Source of the DNA: Prevotella sp. oral taxon 376
GTDB taxonomy: Bacteria > Bacteroidota > Bacteroidia > Bacteroidales > Bacteroidaceae
DNA: 64,000 nt
NCBI RefSeq assembly: GCF_003043945.1
Contig: NZ_PYXG01000001.1
Location: forward strand, 1,476,501 to 1,540,500
Direction of reading: 5' to 3'
The translations under genes were made by a program, and so were the position numbers. The notes beneath the pieces are model-generated. The model was not told the origin of the DNA. It worked only from the letters and a program-made list of their open reading frames with translations, and made no database searches. Shown in pieces: positions 52,156 to 62,700 of this stretch; positions within the stretch are counted from its first letter, which is position 1, and every line of letters begins with the position of its first letter.

Positions 52156-53919
52156 TCAGCTGAGTTCGAGGTTGAGGGCGGTGCTCAACTTCTCCAGCGC
52201 GGGATTCTCCTTCCTGAGTTTCTCGAATATCTGATGGTTGTTGAGGATGGGCTTGATCTCCTCCTGCCTTGCCAGGCGGAGGTGCAGTTGCAGCTCGCTG
52301 TTGTCGAGGCGTATTTTCATCGTCTTCTCTATTCGCTGCCGGATGCCGTTGAGCTGGTCGAGGAGAATGGAGTTGTCTACGACCAGCTCGATTTCGGGAT
52401 ATTGCAGGATGACGGGCGTGAGATTCTTCATGCGCTGGGCCAGTCCTACGAGATTGGTCTTTTCCATTCGCAGGCACATCGACATCCACTGGTGGGCCAG
52501 CTCGTCGTCGTCAAACTCCTTCTTCTTGGCGGTTATCGGTTCGTCGGGCTCTTCCTTTACTCCCGTGTCTCCGTCGTTGAGAAGATTGCTGAAGGTGAGA
52601 CCTATGTTACCGAACTTCGGCCGGCCTTTCGGAGCTGGAATGGTCGCGGGCTGTGGTGAAGGCGTGGTTTTCTCTTCCCGGCGCTGCGCCGCCTTCGTCT
52701 GGCGCACCACGGGTTTCTCCTCGGCAGCCACCTGCGGAGCCGCCTTAGGTTGAGGAGCCATGAGATTCTTGAACAGGGATTTTAATCGTCTGGGGCTGTG
52801 CCCCGCGCCAGGCTTGTCGTCGTCGGACTGGGTGATCTGGGCCACCTCGATGAGCGTGAGTTCCGCCAGCAGCCGTTTGTTGGAGCTCTGCCGGTAGTTC
52901 ACATCGCAGCGGTTCAGGATTTCCAGGGCCTTATATAAGAAAGGTGAAGGGCACTTCTGTGCCTGCTGCCGGAACCTCTGTCGCTGCTGCTCGCTCACTT
53001 CGAGCAGGGGCAGCGTCTGCGCGTCCTTCGCCAACATCACATCGCGCGCATGCGAGGCAAGCCCGTTGATGAGCAGGCCGGCGTCGAATCCCTTGGTGAT
53101 GAGCGCGTTGAGCAGTAGCATGATGTCGGGCACCTTGTTCTCGAGAGCCAGGTCGATGATGCGGAAATAGTTGTCGCTGTCGAGCACATTCAGGTCTTCT
53201 ATCACCTTCTGGTAGGTGATGTTGCCCTGCGAGAAGCTCGCCGCCTGGTCGAATATGGAAAGGGCGTCGCGCATGCCGCCGTCTGCTTTCTCGGCAATCA
53301 TGTTCAGGGCTTCTTCCTCGTAGCTGATGTTTTCCCGGTCGGCCACCATCTTCAGGTGGTCTGCGATCTCCGGGACGGTCATGCGCTGGAAGTCGTAGAT
53401 CTGGCAGCGGCTGATGATCGTGGGCAGAATCTTGTGCTTCTCGGTGGTGGCGAGGATGAAGATGACATGTGCCGGCGGCTCCTCGAGTGTTTTCAAGAAC
53501 GCGTTGAAAGCCGCCGTGGAGAGCATGTGCACCTCGTCGATGATGAACACCTTGTAGCGCCCCACTTGTGGCGGGATGCGCGTCTGGTCCATCAGGGTCT
53601 TGATATTCTCCACGGAGTTGTTGCTTGCGGCATCCAGTTCGAAGATGTTATACGACCTCTGCTCGTTGAAAGCCTTGCACGACTCGCACTCGTTGCAGGC
53701 TTCTCCTTCGGCGCTGGGGTGCTGGCAGTTGATGGCCTTGGCAAAGATGCGGGCGCAGGTGGTCTTTCCCACGCCTCTTGGGCCGCAGAAAAGATAGGCA
53801 TGGGCAAGTTTCCCGCTCTTCACCGCGTTTTTCAGCGTGGTGGTAAGAGCTGTCTGCCCGACGACCGAGTCGAAGGTCATGGGGCGGTATTTCCTTGCCG
53901 AGACAATGTATTCTTCCAT
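52156..53919 (-). CDS. dnaX: DNA polymerase III gamma/tau subunit
   Basis: 587 residues. The clamp-loader ATPase: P-loop GPRGVGKTT (residues 46-54), zinc Cys at 65, 75, 78 and 81, the DExx box IIDEVHML, and the SRC-type sensor ISRCQIYDFQRM. The tau-like C-terminal half (from about residue 370) is a Pro/Lys-rich linker and a terminal helical domain. No clear slippery heptamer for a gamma product was spotted. The start MEEYIVSARKYRP at 53919 is fixed by the promoter at 53942-53949. Confidence 0.96.
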   Translation of the reverse strand: MEEYIVSARKYRPMTFDSVVGQTALTTTLKNAVKSGKLAHAYLFCGPRGVGKTTCARIFAKAINCQHPSAEGEACNECESCKAFNEQRSYNIFELDAASNNSVENIKTLMDQTRIPPQVGRYKVFIIDEVHMLSTAAFNAFLKTLEEPPAHVIFILATTEKHKILPTIISRCQIYDFQRMTVPEIADHLKMVADRENISYEEEALNMIAEKADGGMRDALSIFDQAASFSQGNITYQKVIEDLNVLDSDNYFRIIDLALENKVPDIMLLLNALITKGFDAGLLINGLASHARDVMLAKDAQTLPLLEVSEQQRQRFRQQAQKCPSPFLYKALEILNRCDVNYRQSSNKRLLAELTLIEVAQITQSDDDKPGAGHSPRRLKSLFKNLMAPQPKAAPQVAAEEKPVVRQTKAAQRREEKTTPSPQPATIPAPKGRPKFGNIGLTFSNLLNDGDTGVKEEPDEPITAKKKEFDDDELAHQWMSMCLRMEKTNLVGLAQRMKNLTPVILQYPEIELVVDNSILLDQLNGIRQRIEKTMKIRLDNSELQLHLRLARQEEIKPILNNHQIFEKLRKENPALEKLSTALNLELS

Positions 53920-53941
53920 AGGGTTTTTGGGATTTATGTTG

Positions 53942-53949
53942 CAAAAGTA
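53942..53949 (-). promoter_or_regulatory. dnaX -7 promoter element
   Basis: TACTTTTG on the minus strand, 22 bp before the dnaX ATG. Divergent from the promoter at 53983. Confidence 0.65.
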
Positions 53950-53982
53950 AGTAAAAAAGTCGAGAATATCAATTCTTTTTTT

Positions 53983-53990
53983 TATTTTTG
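53983..53990 (+). promoter_or_regulatory. -7 promoter of the FtsB/DivIC-like gene
   Basis: TATTTTTG ends 7 bp before ATG 53998 and 19 bp before ATG 54010. Confidence 0.65.
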
Positions 53991-54009
53991 CATCCGAATG
54001 CAGAATATT

Positions 54010-54339
54010 ATGGGCAGTCGGTTTGGAGCCATATGGAGTTTCTTGAGCCACTATAAGTATTTGATAGTGGTCGTGCTGGGCGTTGCCATCGTGGGTTTCC
54101 TCGATGAGAACAGTTTCATGAGGCGCGTGCAGTATGAGCTCCAGATAGATGCCCTTCAGGACGAAATCAACAAGTATAATGCCCAGAACGAGGCCACCAC
54201 GAAGCTGCTCAAGGGTCTGAAGAACGACCACAAGTCGATAGAGAAGATAGCCCGTGAGCATTATTTCATGAAGACTGACGACGAGGATGTCTATGTGCTG
54301 AGTACGGACGAAGACCCTGTAGAGACGAATAGAAAATGA
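54010..54339 (+). CDS. FtsB/DivIC-family septum formation protein
   Basis: 109 residues (113 if the ATG at 53998 is used). One membrane segment (YLIVVVLGVAIVGFL, about residues 15-30), then a coiled coil (YELQIDALQDEINKYNAQNE) and the conserved EKIAREHYFMKTDDEDVYVL end typical of DivIC/FtsB proteins, which form a complex with FtsL and FtsQ at the division site. Its stop overlaps the next start (ATGA). Confidence 0.88.
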   Translation: MGSRFGAIWSFLSHYKYLIVVVLGVAIVGFLDENSFMRRVQYELQIDALQDEINKYNAQNEATTKLLKGLKNDHKSIEKIAREHYFMKTDDEDVYVLSTDEDPVETNRK

Positions 54340-54764
54340 AACAACTGAATAAGACGCAAGGAATCTTGTTCCTAGTGGGGGGCATGCTGATGGTCGCGGG
54401 TGCCGGCTGCTTCGTGTTCATGTGGCAGCAGAAAGTGGTGTGCTGGGTATTTCTCTTGGGAGTGATCCTCTTTACGCTGATGCAGCTGATGCAGACTTAC
54501 GAGGGGAACGATCTCGTCGTGAAACGCCTGAAGCGCATTCAGGCCATCGCCGACATCCTCTTTATCCTGTCGGGATTCCTGATGGTCGACACGGCCTACC
54601 AGTATCTGCTGCCCTTGTTCAAGAGCCAGGACAGTTCGGGATATTATGCCTATTTGAACTATGTGTACAATAAGTGGGTGATTCTGCTGCTCATCGCCGC
54701 CCTGCTGGAACTCTATACCACGCATCGCATCAATTACGAATTGAATAAAACAAAAAATACTTAA
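54336..54764 (+). CDS. Conserved membrane protein of unknown function
   Basis: 142 residues with four predicted membrane segments (GILFLVGGMLMVAGAGCFVF, VVCWVFLLGVILFTLMQL, IADILFILSGFLMV and WVILLLIAALLELY). I do not recognise a characterised family. It overlaps the FtsB/DivIC-like gene by 4 bp, so translation is coupled; an envelope or division-linked role is suggested by that only. Confidence 0.82.
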   Translation: MKQLNKTQGILFLVGGMLMVAGAGCFVFMWQQKVVCWVFLLGVILFTLMQLMQTYEGNDLVVKRLKRIQAIADILFILSGFLMVDTAYQYLLPLFKSQDSSGYYAYLNYVYNKWVILLLIAALLELYTTHRINYELNKTKNT

Positions 54765-54823
54765 AAGAAAGGGAATATCCTTTAAATTCCATAAAATATT
54801 TTTTGTAGTTCAATAATAGGTGC

Positions 54824-54831
54824 TATCTTTG
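54824..54831 (+). promoter_or_regulatory. -7 promoter of the DUF4369-like lipoprotein gene
   Basis: TATCTTTG, with a TTG about 17 bp upstream; 23 bp before the ATG. Confidence 0.68.
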
Positions 54832-54854
54832 TTGTTCAGAACATTTCGGACTAT

Positions 54855-55658
54855 ATGAATAAGGTTATATACGCGTTTATCTCTCTGCTGTCTCTCACAT
54901 CATGTGCGAGCTCATTCAATATTCAGGGCTCGTCCAATATCTCTACATTGGATGGGCAGAAGCTGTATCTGAAGGTTCTGAAGAACAACGACTTCAAGAA
55001 TTTGGACTCCTGCGATGTGGTGCATGGTCAGTTTTCGTTTACCGGCTCCGTGGATACCGTGCGTATGGCAAGCATCTTTCTGGATCACCAGAGCATCATC
55101 CCTCTTGTCATTGAGGGAGGCGACATCGTCATTAAGCTTGATAATACCCAGCAGACAGTGAGCGGAACGCCTTACAACGACAAGCTCTTCAAGTTTTTCA
55201 ATAAGTACAGTCAGTTGAAAAACCGGCAGGCCGACCTTATCCATCAGCACGACCAGGCTATCATGAACGGTAGCGACATGCAGGTGGTGAATGCGCGCCT
55301 GAATGCCGAGGCCAACCGTCTTTCGCAGGAAGAAGACCAGCTGATAACCTCTTTCGTTACGGAGAATTTTGACAATGTGCTGGGGCCGGGAGTGTTCTTC
55401 CTGGTAACGATTCCTAACGAGTATCCCATGCTCGACCCCTGGATAGAGGACATCATGAGCAAGGCAACGGACAACTTCAAGAACGATCCCTATGTGAAGG
55501 ACTATTATGAAAAGGCACAGGAGAATCAGCAAATCATGAACGGAATGAAAGATGTGCCTGTCGTCGCCCCCCATGCTTCGGCTTCTTCGCAGATGGCGCA
55601 GCCTGTCCCCGCACAGCCGGCTCCGACTCCGAATGAGCTCGCAAAGCCGGCAGAATAA
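54855..55658 (+). CDS. Lipoprotein with DUF4369-like domain
   Basis: 267 residues. A lipobox LLSLTSC places the lipidated Cys at residue 17. Residues 25-110 (LYLKVLKNNDFKNLDSCDVVHG, FTGSVDTVRMASIFLD, VIEGGDIVIKLDNTQQTVSGTPYND, parts quoted) resemble the DUF4369 domain found at the N-terminus of TlpA-like proteins in Bacteroidota. A helical region follows and the tail is Pro/Ala-rich (VPAQPAPTPNELAKPAE). No thioredoxin domain is attached, unlike the protein at 37620-38702. Followed by pyrC with a 12-bp gap. Confidence 0.83.
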   Translation: MNKVIYAFISLLSLTSCASSFNIQGSSNISTLDGQKLYLKVLKNNDFKNLDSCDVVHGQFSFTGSVDTVRMASIFLDHQSIIPLVIEGGDIVIKLDNTQQTVSGTPYNDKLFKFFNKYSQLKNRQADLIHQHDQAIMNGSDMQVVNARLNAEANRLSQEEDQLITSFVTENFDNVLGPGVFFLVTIPNEYPMLDPWIEDIMSKATDNFKNDPYVKDYYEKAQENQQIMNGMKDVPVVAPHASASSQMAQPVPAQPAPTPNELAKPAE

Positions 55659-55670
55659 CAACGAGCCTGT

Positions 55671-57002
55671 ATGTCGATACTGATTTATGGTGGGACAATA
55701 GTCAATGAAGGTCGGACCTATCGGGGTTCAATCGTGATAGAAGGCGAGCGGATAGCCCAAATCAAGGAAGGAGAGGACGCCCCCCGTGGAAACTACGATG
55801 AAGAAGTAGATGCCACGGGGTGTTTCATTTTTCCCGGCGTGATAGACGAGCATGTGCATTTCCGTGACCCGGGGTTGACCGAAAAGGCTGACATAGAGAG
55901 CGAGAGCCGTGCCGCGGCCTATGGGGGTGTTACCTCATATTTCGATATGCCGAATACGAATCCTCACACTACCTCACTCGAAACCTTAGAAGAAAAGTTT
56001 GAATTGGCAAGGCGGAAGAGTCATGTCAACTATAGTTTCTTCTTCGGGGCGACCAATGATAACAGCGCTCTCTTTGGTGATTTAGACCGCTGCCGTATAC
56101 CGGGCGTCAAGCTCTTTATGGGTGCCTCTACGGGAAATATGCTCGTAGACGGGCGGGAATCCTTGCGGCGGATATTCGGCACGGCCGCCGAGCTGGGGCT
56201 TCCCGTGATGACCCATTGTGAGGACACACGGCAAGTCAACGAGAATATGCGGAGGGCCAGGGCTGAATATGGCGATGACCCCCAGGTGCGATCGCATCCG
56301 CTGATTCGGAGCGCGAAAGCTTGCTATGACTCAACGGCACAGGCAGTGGCCCTCGCGAGGGAATACGGCACCCGCCTGCATGTGGCCCATCTGACCACGG
56401 CCCGTGAACTGGAATTCTTCGGGCAGGAATCCAACATCACGGGCGAGGCCGTGATAGCTCACCTCTATTTCTGCGACAAGGATTATGAAACGCGGGGGGC
56501 GCTTATCAAGTGTAATCCCGCCGTCAAGACTTCCCATGACCGGGAAGCCCTTCGGAAAGGACTCGTGGATGGGAGGATATTCACGGTGGGGACGGATCAT
56601 GCCCCTCATCTTCTGAGTGAAAAGCAAGGTGGCTGCGCACGGGCAGCCTCCGGTATGCCGATGATCCAGTTCTCCCTTCCCACGATGTTGGAGTTGTCAG
56701 ACGGGGGCATATTGACCCTTGAGGACATCGCGACACTTATGTGCCACCACCCAGCTACCTTGTTCGGCGTGCGGGAGCGTGGTTTTATCCGTCAGGGATA
56801 TGTCGCCGACCTGGTGATTGTGGGCAATCAGCGACCCTGGAAAGTAACGGAGGATGTCATACAGAGCAAGTGCAAGTGGAGTCCGATGATAGGTCATGAG
56901 TACCAATGGAGGGTTTGCCAGACTTTCTGCAACGGCCACCTTATATATAATGAGGGTGTCTTCGACGAGAATTCCAGCGGACAGGAGATCAGGTTCCGGT
57001 GA
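55671..57002 (+). CDS. pyrC: Dihydroorotase
   Basis: 443 residues of the amidohydrolase superfamily. It closes carbamoyl aspartate to dihydroorotate in pyrimidine synthesis. Seen: the metal motif DEHVHFRDPG (His61, His63), the KLFMGASTGNML segment with the metal-bridging Lys candidate, MTHCEDT, HVAHLTTARE and TVGTDHAPH with the catalytic Asp. The pattern is that of type I-like dihydroorotases. Possibly on one mRNA with the lipoprotein upstream and the following metallophosphoesterase and plsC genes. Confidence 0.94.
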   Translation: MSILIYGGTIVNEGRTYRGSIVIEGERIAQIKEGEDAPRGNYDEEVDATGCFIFPGVIDEHVHFRDPGLTEKADIESESRAAAYGGVTSYFDMPNTNPHTTSLETLEEKFELARRKSHVNYSFFFGATNDNSALFGDLDRCRIPGVKLFMGASTGNMLVDGRESLRRIFGTAAELGLPVMTHCEDTRQVNENMRRARAEYGDDPQVRSHPLIRSAKACYDSTAQAVALAREYGTRLHVAHLTTARELEFFGQESNITGEAVIAHLYFCDKDYETRGALIKCNPAVKTSHDREALRKGLVDGRIFTVGTDHAPHLLSEKQGGCARAASGMPMIQFSLPTMLELSDGGILTLEDIATLMCHHPATLFGVRERGFIRQGYVADLVIVGNQRPWKVTEDVIQSKCKWSPMIGHEYQWRVCQTFCNGHLIYNEGVFDENSSGQEIRFR

Positions 57003-57037
57003 GTGAAGGGCGGATTTAAGTCTACTGTTTTGAGAAA

Positions 57038-58207
57038 ATGATAGCACGAATCATATTTCCAATCATATTAGCGATCATATTGCCGGAAATCTATTTCGAC
57101 ATCTATTATTTGCGTCGCCGCTATAAATACAGGTTCTGGAGACGCCTGCTTTGGCTGCTCCCGGGAATCCTGATGCTCGTTTACTCCGTCGCTTTGGCAA
57201 CCATCAGGAATTTCGTCCCTGACGACCTGAAACTGCTGAATATGTATTTGGCGTTGGTGGGGCTTCTGGTCGGTCCCAAGGCTGTTTTCGCCTTGTTCTC
57301 TTTTCTGGGGCGTCTTTGGTGCAAGATGACGCACAGTCGTCATAACTGGGGGAACCTGATTGGATTCTTTGCCTGTCTGTTTGGAGTCTATGTCTTCGTC
57401 TACGGATATACGGCAGGCTTCCGCAAGCTGGATGTCAACCATGTGGATTTGGAGTTTGCCGACCTTCCTGACGGCTTCGACGGCTATCGCGTCGTCCAGT
57501 TCTCAGATGCCCATGTGGGAACCTTTACGGGCAAGAGGAAGAAGATTCTCCTCAGGGCGGTGGACAGTATCAACGCTCAGAAGGCAGACGCGATCGTCTT
57601 TACGGGCGACATTCAGAATATCCAGCCCTCGGAATTGTACCCCCTGCGGGGCATCTTGTCTTCATTGAAGGCCAAGGATGGCGTCTATTCGGTTCTGGGC
57701 AACCATGATTACAGCGCCTATATCAAGGCCGATTCGGCCGTAAAAGTGTTCAATGAGCAAGAAATCATTTCTCTCGAACGCGGGTTCGGATGGAACTTAC
57801 TGCTGAACGAACATCGTGTCCTCTATCGCGGAAAAGACTCCCTCGTCATTGCAGGGGAGGAAAACGAGGGAGTGGCTCCTCATCCGGACAAGGCTGATTT
57901 GCGGAAAACCCTGTCGTCGGTGGCTGGCGGCGCCTTTGTCGTCATGCTCCAGCACGACCCCTCGGCATGGCGGAGGACCATACTGCCGGAGTCGACGGTG
58001 CAGCTCACTTTGAGCGGGCATACCCATGGGGGGCAGCTGAGCCTCTTCGGATTCCGTCCTACGATGCTCATGATGAGCGAAGACAAGGGGCTCTACGAGC
58101 AGTCTGGCCGTTATCTTTATGTGAATGCCGGACTGGGCGGCGTGGTGCCTTTCCGCTTCGGCATGCCGAGCGAAATCACTGTAATAACCTTACATAAGAA
58201 AAAATGA
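57038..58207 (+). CDS. Membrane-bound metallophosphoesterase
   Basis: 389 residues. The N-terminal 130 residues contain four membrane segments; the calcineurin-like phosphoesterase domain follows with all five metal motifs: VVQFSDAHVG, FTGDIQN, VLGNHDY, VVMLQHDPS and LSGHTHGGQL. Such proteins (YkuE/YaeI-like) may act on lipid or nucleotide phosphates. Its last 4 bp overlap plsC. Confidence 0.92.
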   Translation: MIARIIFPIILAIILPEIYFDIYYLRRRYKYRFWRRLLWLLPGILMLVYSVALATIRNFVPDDLKLLNMYLALVGLLVGPKAVFALFSFLGRLWCKMTHSRHNWGNLIGFFACLFGVYVFVYGYTAGFRKLDVNHVDLEFADLPDGFDGYRVVQFSDAHVGTFTGKRKKILLRAVDSINAQKADAIVFTGDIQNIQPSELYPLRGILSSLKAKDGVYSVLGNHDYSAYIKADSAVKVFNEQEIISLERGFGWNLLLNEHRVLYRGKDSLVIAGEENEGVAPHPDKADLRKTLSSVAGGAFVVMLQHDPSAWRRTILPESTVQLTLSGHTHGGQLSLFGFRPTMLMMSEDKGLYEQSGRYLYVNAGLGGVVPFRFGMPSEITVITLHKKK

Positions 58208-58962
58208 AATATCTCTACCGCATCTACCAGACCTTTATCTTTGTGCCAGTCTTTATCCTCGCCTCCATGATAACCTCCTTGGTAACCGTTATCGGATGCA
58301 TGTTTGGCAACGGCCACTTCTGGGGATACTACCCTGGGAAGTACTGGTCGAGGATTGTCATACGGCTTCTGTTCCTCCCTGTGAGGGTAGAAGGCCGTGA
58401 GAATCTTGTCCCGGGACAGTCTTATGTCTTTGTGTCTAATCATCAAGGAGCCTTCGACATCTTCTTGATTTATGGCTATCTGAATCGCAATTTCAAGTGG
58501 ATGATGAAGAGGGGAATACGAAAAATACCGCTGGTGGGCATGGCTTGCGAGTATGCTCACCACATTTTCGTGGACAAAAGTGGGCCAAGCAAGGTCCGAA
58601 AGACCTACGACGACGCCCGCGAGATCCTGAAAGAGGGAATGTCGCTGGTAGTCTTTCCGGAAGGAGCGCGCACCTTTACGGGGCATATGGGCTCTTTCCG
58701 CCGGGGCGCCTTCATGTTGGCCGACGAGCTTCAGCTGCCTATCGTGCCCCTGACCATCAACGGATCTTTTAATGTAATGCCACGAATGCGGGATTGGAAA
58801 TTCGCAATTTGGCATCCCATGAGTCTCACCATTCATGATCCGATCATGCCAGAAGGCAAGGGGCCAGAGTTTGAGAAACAGGCTATGGATAAGGCTTACA
58901 AGGCTGTTATGGGAGGATTGGTCCCAGAATATCAGGGCTATATAGAGAATCTAGACCAATAA
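58204..58962 (+). CDS. plsC: 1-acyl-sn-glycerol-3-phosphate acyltransferase
   Basis: 252 residues. A membrane anchor near the N-terminus, then the acyltransferase motifs: SNHQGAFDIF (His80, Asp85, the HX4D dyad), KIPLVGMACEYA, VVFPEGARTFTG and LPIVPLTINGS. It acylates lysophosphatidate to phosphatidate in phospholipid synthesis. It overlaps the metallophosphoesterase gene by ATGA. Confidence 0.95.
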   Translation: MKYLYRIYQTFIFVPVFILASMITSLVTVIGCMFGNGHFWGYYPGKYWSRIVIRLLFLPVRVEGRENLVPGQSYVFVSNHQGAFDIFLIYGYLNRNFKWMMKRGIRKIPLVGMACEYAHHIFVDKSGPSKVRKTYDDAREILKEGMSLVVFPEGARTFTGHMGSFRRGAFMLADELQLPIVPLTINGSFNVMPRMRDWKFAIWHPMSLTIHDPIMPEGKGPEFEKQAMDKAYKAVMGGLVPEYQGYIENLDQ

Positions 58963-59010
58963 TCGGGAAAATAATTACGATCCGAAGGGTTGTATATATT
59001 AAAAAAAGCT

Positions 59011-59018
59011 TATCTTTG
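59011..59018 (+). promoter_or_regulatory. -7 promoter of the mannosyltransferase-mfd unit
   Basis: TATCTTTG, 23 bp before the ATG at 59042. Confidence 0.68.
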
Positions 59019-59041
59019 TAGTAACTTAAGATGAATGGAAT

Positions 59042-59794
59042 ATGAACGAAAGCGATAGCATTATACTCATTCCCACATATAACGAGAAGGAGAATATAGA
59101 GAAGATTATCCGTGCCGTATTCGGCCTCGAGAAGTGTTTTCATGTTCTTGTCATTGACGACGGAAGTCCGGATGGTACGGCTCAGATCGTCCGTCGGTTA
59201 ATGGAAACGGAATTTGCAGACCGCCTCTTTATTATCGAACGTAGCGGGAAATTGGGCTTAGGCACAGCCTATATCACTGGATTCAAGTGGGCGTTGGATC
59301 ACGGATACGCCTATATCTTTGAGATGGATGCCGATTTCAGCCATGATCCCAACGACTTGCCCCGCCTTTATGCCGCCTGCCATGATGAGGGGAATGATGT
59401 TTCCATCGGTTCCCGTTATGTGAGTGGGGTCAATGTAGTGAACTGGCCCATTGGGCGCGTCCTCATGAGTTATTTTGCTTCTAAGTATGTGCGCCTGGTT
59501 ACGGGGTTCAAGGTCCATGACACGACGGCCGGCTTTGTTTGTTACAGGCGTCGTGTTTTGGAAACAATACCGCTTGATGAAGTCCGGTTCAAGGGATACG
59601 GCTTCCAGATCGAGATGAAATTCACGGCTTATAAGATAGGTTTCAAGATCAAGGAAGTACCTGTTATCTTCGTCAATCGCCGTGAGGGAACGAGCAAGAT
59701 GAGCGGTGGAATTTTTGGGGAGGCCTTCTTCGGTGTTATGAGATTACGGCTAGATGGTTGGTTGCGCAAGTATCCATTGCTGCCGGAAGAGTAA
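59042..59794 (+). CDS. Polyprenol monophosphomannose synthase (GT2)
   Basis: 250 residues of glycosyltransferase family 2, DPM1 type. ILIPTYNEKENIEKII, VIDDGSPDGTAQIV, FEMDADFSHDPNDLP and a Arg-rich VPVIFVNRREGTSKMSG are the signature segments. It transfers mannose (or a related sugar) from GDP-sugar to polyprenyl phosphate on the inner leaflet, for use in envelope glycan assembly. No membrane segment follows the catalytic domain, as in soluble DPM1-type enzymes. mfd starts directly after its stop. Confidence 0.92.
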   Translation: MNESDSIILIPTYNEKENIEKIIRAVFGLEKCFHVLVIDDGSPDGTAQIVRRLMETEFADRLFIIERSGKLGLGTAYITGFKWALDHGYAYIFEMDADFSHDPNDLPRLYAACHDEGNDVSIGSRYVSGVNVVNWPIGRVLMSYFASKYVRLVTGFKVHDTTAGFVCYRRRVLETIPLDEVRFKGYGFQIEMKFTAYKIGFKIKEVPVIFVNRREGTSKMSGGIFGEAFFGVMRLRLDGWLRKYPLLPEE

Positions 59795-62700
59795 ATGAGA
59801 ATTCAAGATATCAGCCACTTGTATGGAGTGTCTCCTCAGGCGGGAGCACTCCTCAAGGTCTTGGAAGACAGATCGGTGAACCGTGTTTTCCTTCAGGGCT
59901 TGCTGGCTTCTGCCACACCCGTGTTGTTTGCTTCTGTGGCAAGCAAAGTCCATCGAACCATCCTATTTGTCCTGCAAGATGCCGATGAGGCCGGCTATTT
60001 TTATCATGACCTTGAGCAGATACTCGGTCAGGAAGAAGTGCTGTTCTATCCTTCCAGTTATCGTCGTTCCATAAAGTACGCCCAGCGGGATGCCGCCAAT
60101 GAGATTCTGCGGACGGAGGTGCTTGCCAGGTTGGGCTCCGGGAAGCGGTCGTATATCGTAACCACTCCGGAGGCCCTTTCGGAATTGGTCGTCAGCAAGA
60201 CGAACCTGGATACGCAGCTTCTTAAATTGCGCATAAGGCAGAGCATAGATGTAACCGATGTCGTGAAGACCTTGCGCAGCCTCGGCTTCGTAGAGACGGA
60301 TTATGTTTACGAACCGGGGCAGTTTGCCCTTCGCGGCAGCATCCTCGATGTCTATTCCTATTCTTGTGAGTACCCTTATCGCATAGATTTCTTTGGCGAT
60401 GAGATAGACACCATCCGCACTTTTGAGGTCCAGGACCAACTTTCCAAGAACCGTAGGGAAGAGGCGGAGATTGTTCCGGAACTTGCCATGACGGAGTCGG
60501 AGAAGGTGTCGTTCCTTAGCTTTCTGCCGGACGACAGCCTCGTGGTAGTGAAGGATTTGGCGTATGTGTGTGGCGTCATTGACAGAATCTATCAGGAGGG
60601 CTTCTCCCGTCAGGCTATGACAGAGCAGCTGGAGGTTGCCACGGAGATGGAGCGGGCCGAGATTGTCCGTAGTCTCCAGAAGGAGGGAAATCTCTCCTCG
60701 GCCCGGCAGTTCTGCGAGGAGATGGTCCGGTTTAAGCGAGTGGAGATCGAGACGGACGCGGGCAAGAGTCCGGAGGAAGGGCCGTCGGATTCGGCCATCT
60801 TGCGGTTTCATATCACGCCGCAACCGTTGTTCCATAAAAACTTTGACCTGTTGAAGCAGTCGTTGGAAGATTATATCTTGCGGGGTTATAAGCTCTACAT
60901 CCTCGCCGACAGCCAGAAACAGCAACAGCGCTTGAAGGATATTTTCGATGAAACGGGTGCCGACCGTGAGCGCTCTTCCTACGACAGCCAGCGTTCCGGG
61001 ATTCAGTTTCAGCCTGTGGACAAAACTCTTCACGAGGGATTTGCCGACAACGACCTGAGGCTTTGCTTCTTTACCGACCATCAGATATTCGACCGTTTCC
61101 ATAAATACAGCCTTCGCAGCGACAGTGCCCGTGCCGGGAAGATGGCTTTGACCATGAAGGAATTGCAGGAAATGGAGCCCGGCGATTTCATCGTTCATGT
61201 AGACTTTGGAATTGGCAAGTTTGGAGGACTGGTGCGACTTCCTAATCCCAATGGAGGTTTTCAGGAGGCTATTCGCATCATCTATCAGAATAACGACAAG
61301 GTGGATGTGTCCATCCACTCACTCTATAAGATTAGCAAGTATCGTCGGCAGGATACAGGAGAGCCGCCCCGGTTGAGCACCCTGGGGACGGGAGCTTGGG
61401 AACGCCTGAAGGAGCGGACGAAGAAGAAGATCAAGGATATCGCGCGCGACCTGATTCGTCTCTATGCCCGGCGTCGCCGCGAGAAAGGTTTTGCCTTCAG
61501 CGCGGAAACTTACATGCAACGGGAACTGGAGGCCAGCTTCCTCTATGAAGACACCCCCGACCAGCTGCGAGCCACCCAGGAGGTGAAGTCCGACATGGAA
61601 AGTGCCCGCCCGATGGACCGCCTGGTGTGTGGCGATGTGGGTTTTGGAAAAACCGAGGTTGCCGTGCGTGCGGCTTTCAAGGCCACCTACGATTCCAAGC
61701 AGGTTGCCGTTCTGGTTCCGACCACGGTGCTTGCCTTTCAGCATTATCAGACTTTCCGCGACCGTTTGAAGAATTTTCCCGTCCGCGTAGACTATCTGTC
61801 CCGAGCTCGTACGGCCAAGCAGACCCGTCAGGTGCTGGAAGACCTGGCGTCGGGGAGGATAGACATCCTCATCGGCACCCACAAGCTGATAGGCAAGAAT
61901 GTAAGGTGGCACGACCTGGGACTGCTCATCATAGACGAGGAGCAGAAGTTCGGAGTCTCGGTCAAGGAGAGGCTCCGCCGGCTGAAGACGAATGTAGACA
62001 CCCTCACCATGAGTGCCACGCCCATTCCGCGGACGCTGCAGTTCTCGCTGATGGGAGCCCGAGACATGAGCATCATCCGCACTCCGCCGCCCAACCGATA
62101 CCCCATTCATACGGAGCTGGCCACCTATGAGCATGAGGTGATAGCCGATGCCGTCAACTTCGAGATGAGCCGGAACGGACAAGTGTTCTTCGTGAACGAC
62201 AGAATCGACGGCCTGCAGGAGATAGCCGGTCTCATTCATAAGTATGTTCCGGATTGCCGCATTGCCATCGGCCACGGACAGATGCCCCCTGAAGAGCTGG
62301 AAACCGTCATCATGGGATTCATCAACTATGATTATGATGTGCTGCTTTCCACGACGATTGTGGAGAATGGAATCGACATCCCCAATGCCAACACCATCAT
62401 CATCAACGACGCTCACCGGTTCGGCCTGTCAGACCTGCACCAGATGCGAGGCAGGGTGGGGCGCTCCAACAGGAAGGCCTTCTGCTATCTCTTGGCACCT
62501 CCCAAATCCGTGCTTAGCCCCGAGGCTCGCCGCAGGCTTGAGGCTTTGGAGAACTTCTCGGAACTGGGCAGCGGCTTCAACCTCGCCATGCAGGACCTGG
62601 ACATCCGTGGCGCGGGCAATCTGCTGGGTGCGGAGCAGAGTGGGTTTATGGAAGATTTGGGTTATGAGACCTATCAGAAAATCCTCTCACAGGCAGTGAC

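Noticed and set aside
53356..54009. Upstream extension of the FtsB/DivIC-like gene
   Set aside because: The extension is antisense to dnaX and lies before the promoter at 53983-53990.
59963..61318. 451-codon minus-strand frame opposite mfd
   Set aside because: Antisense shadow of a full-length Mfd.
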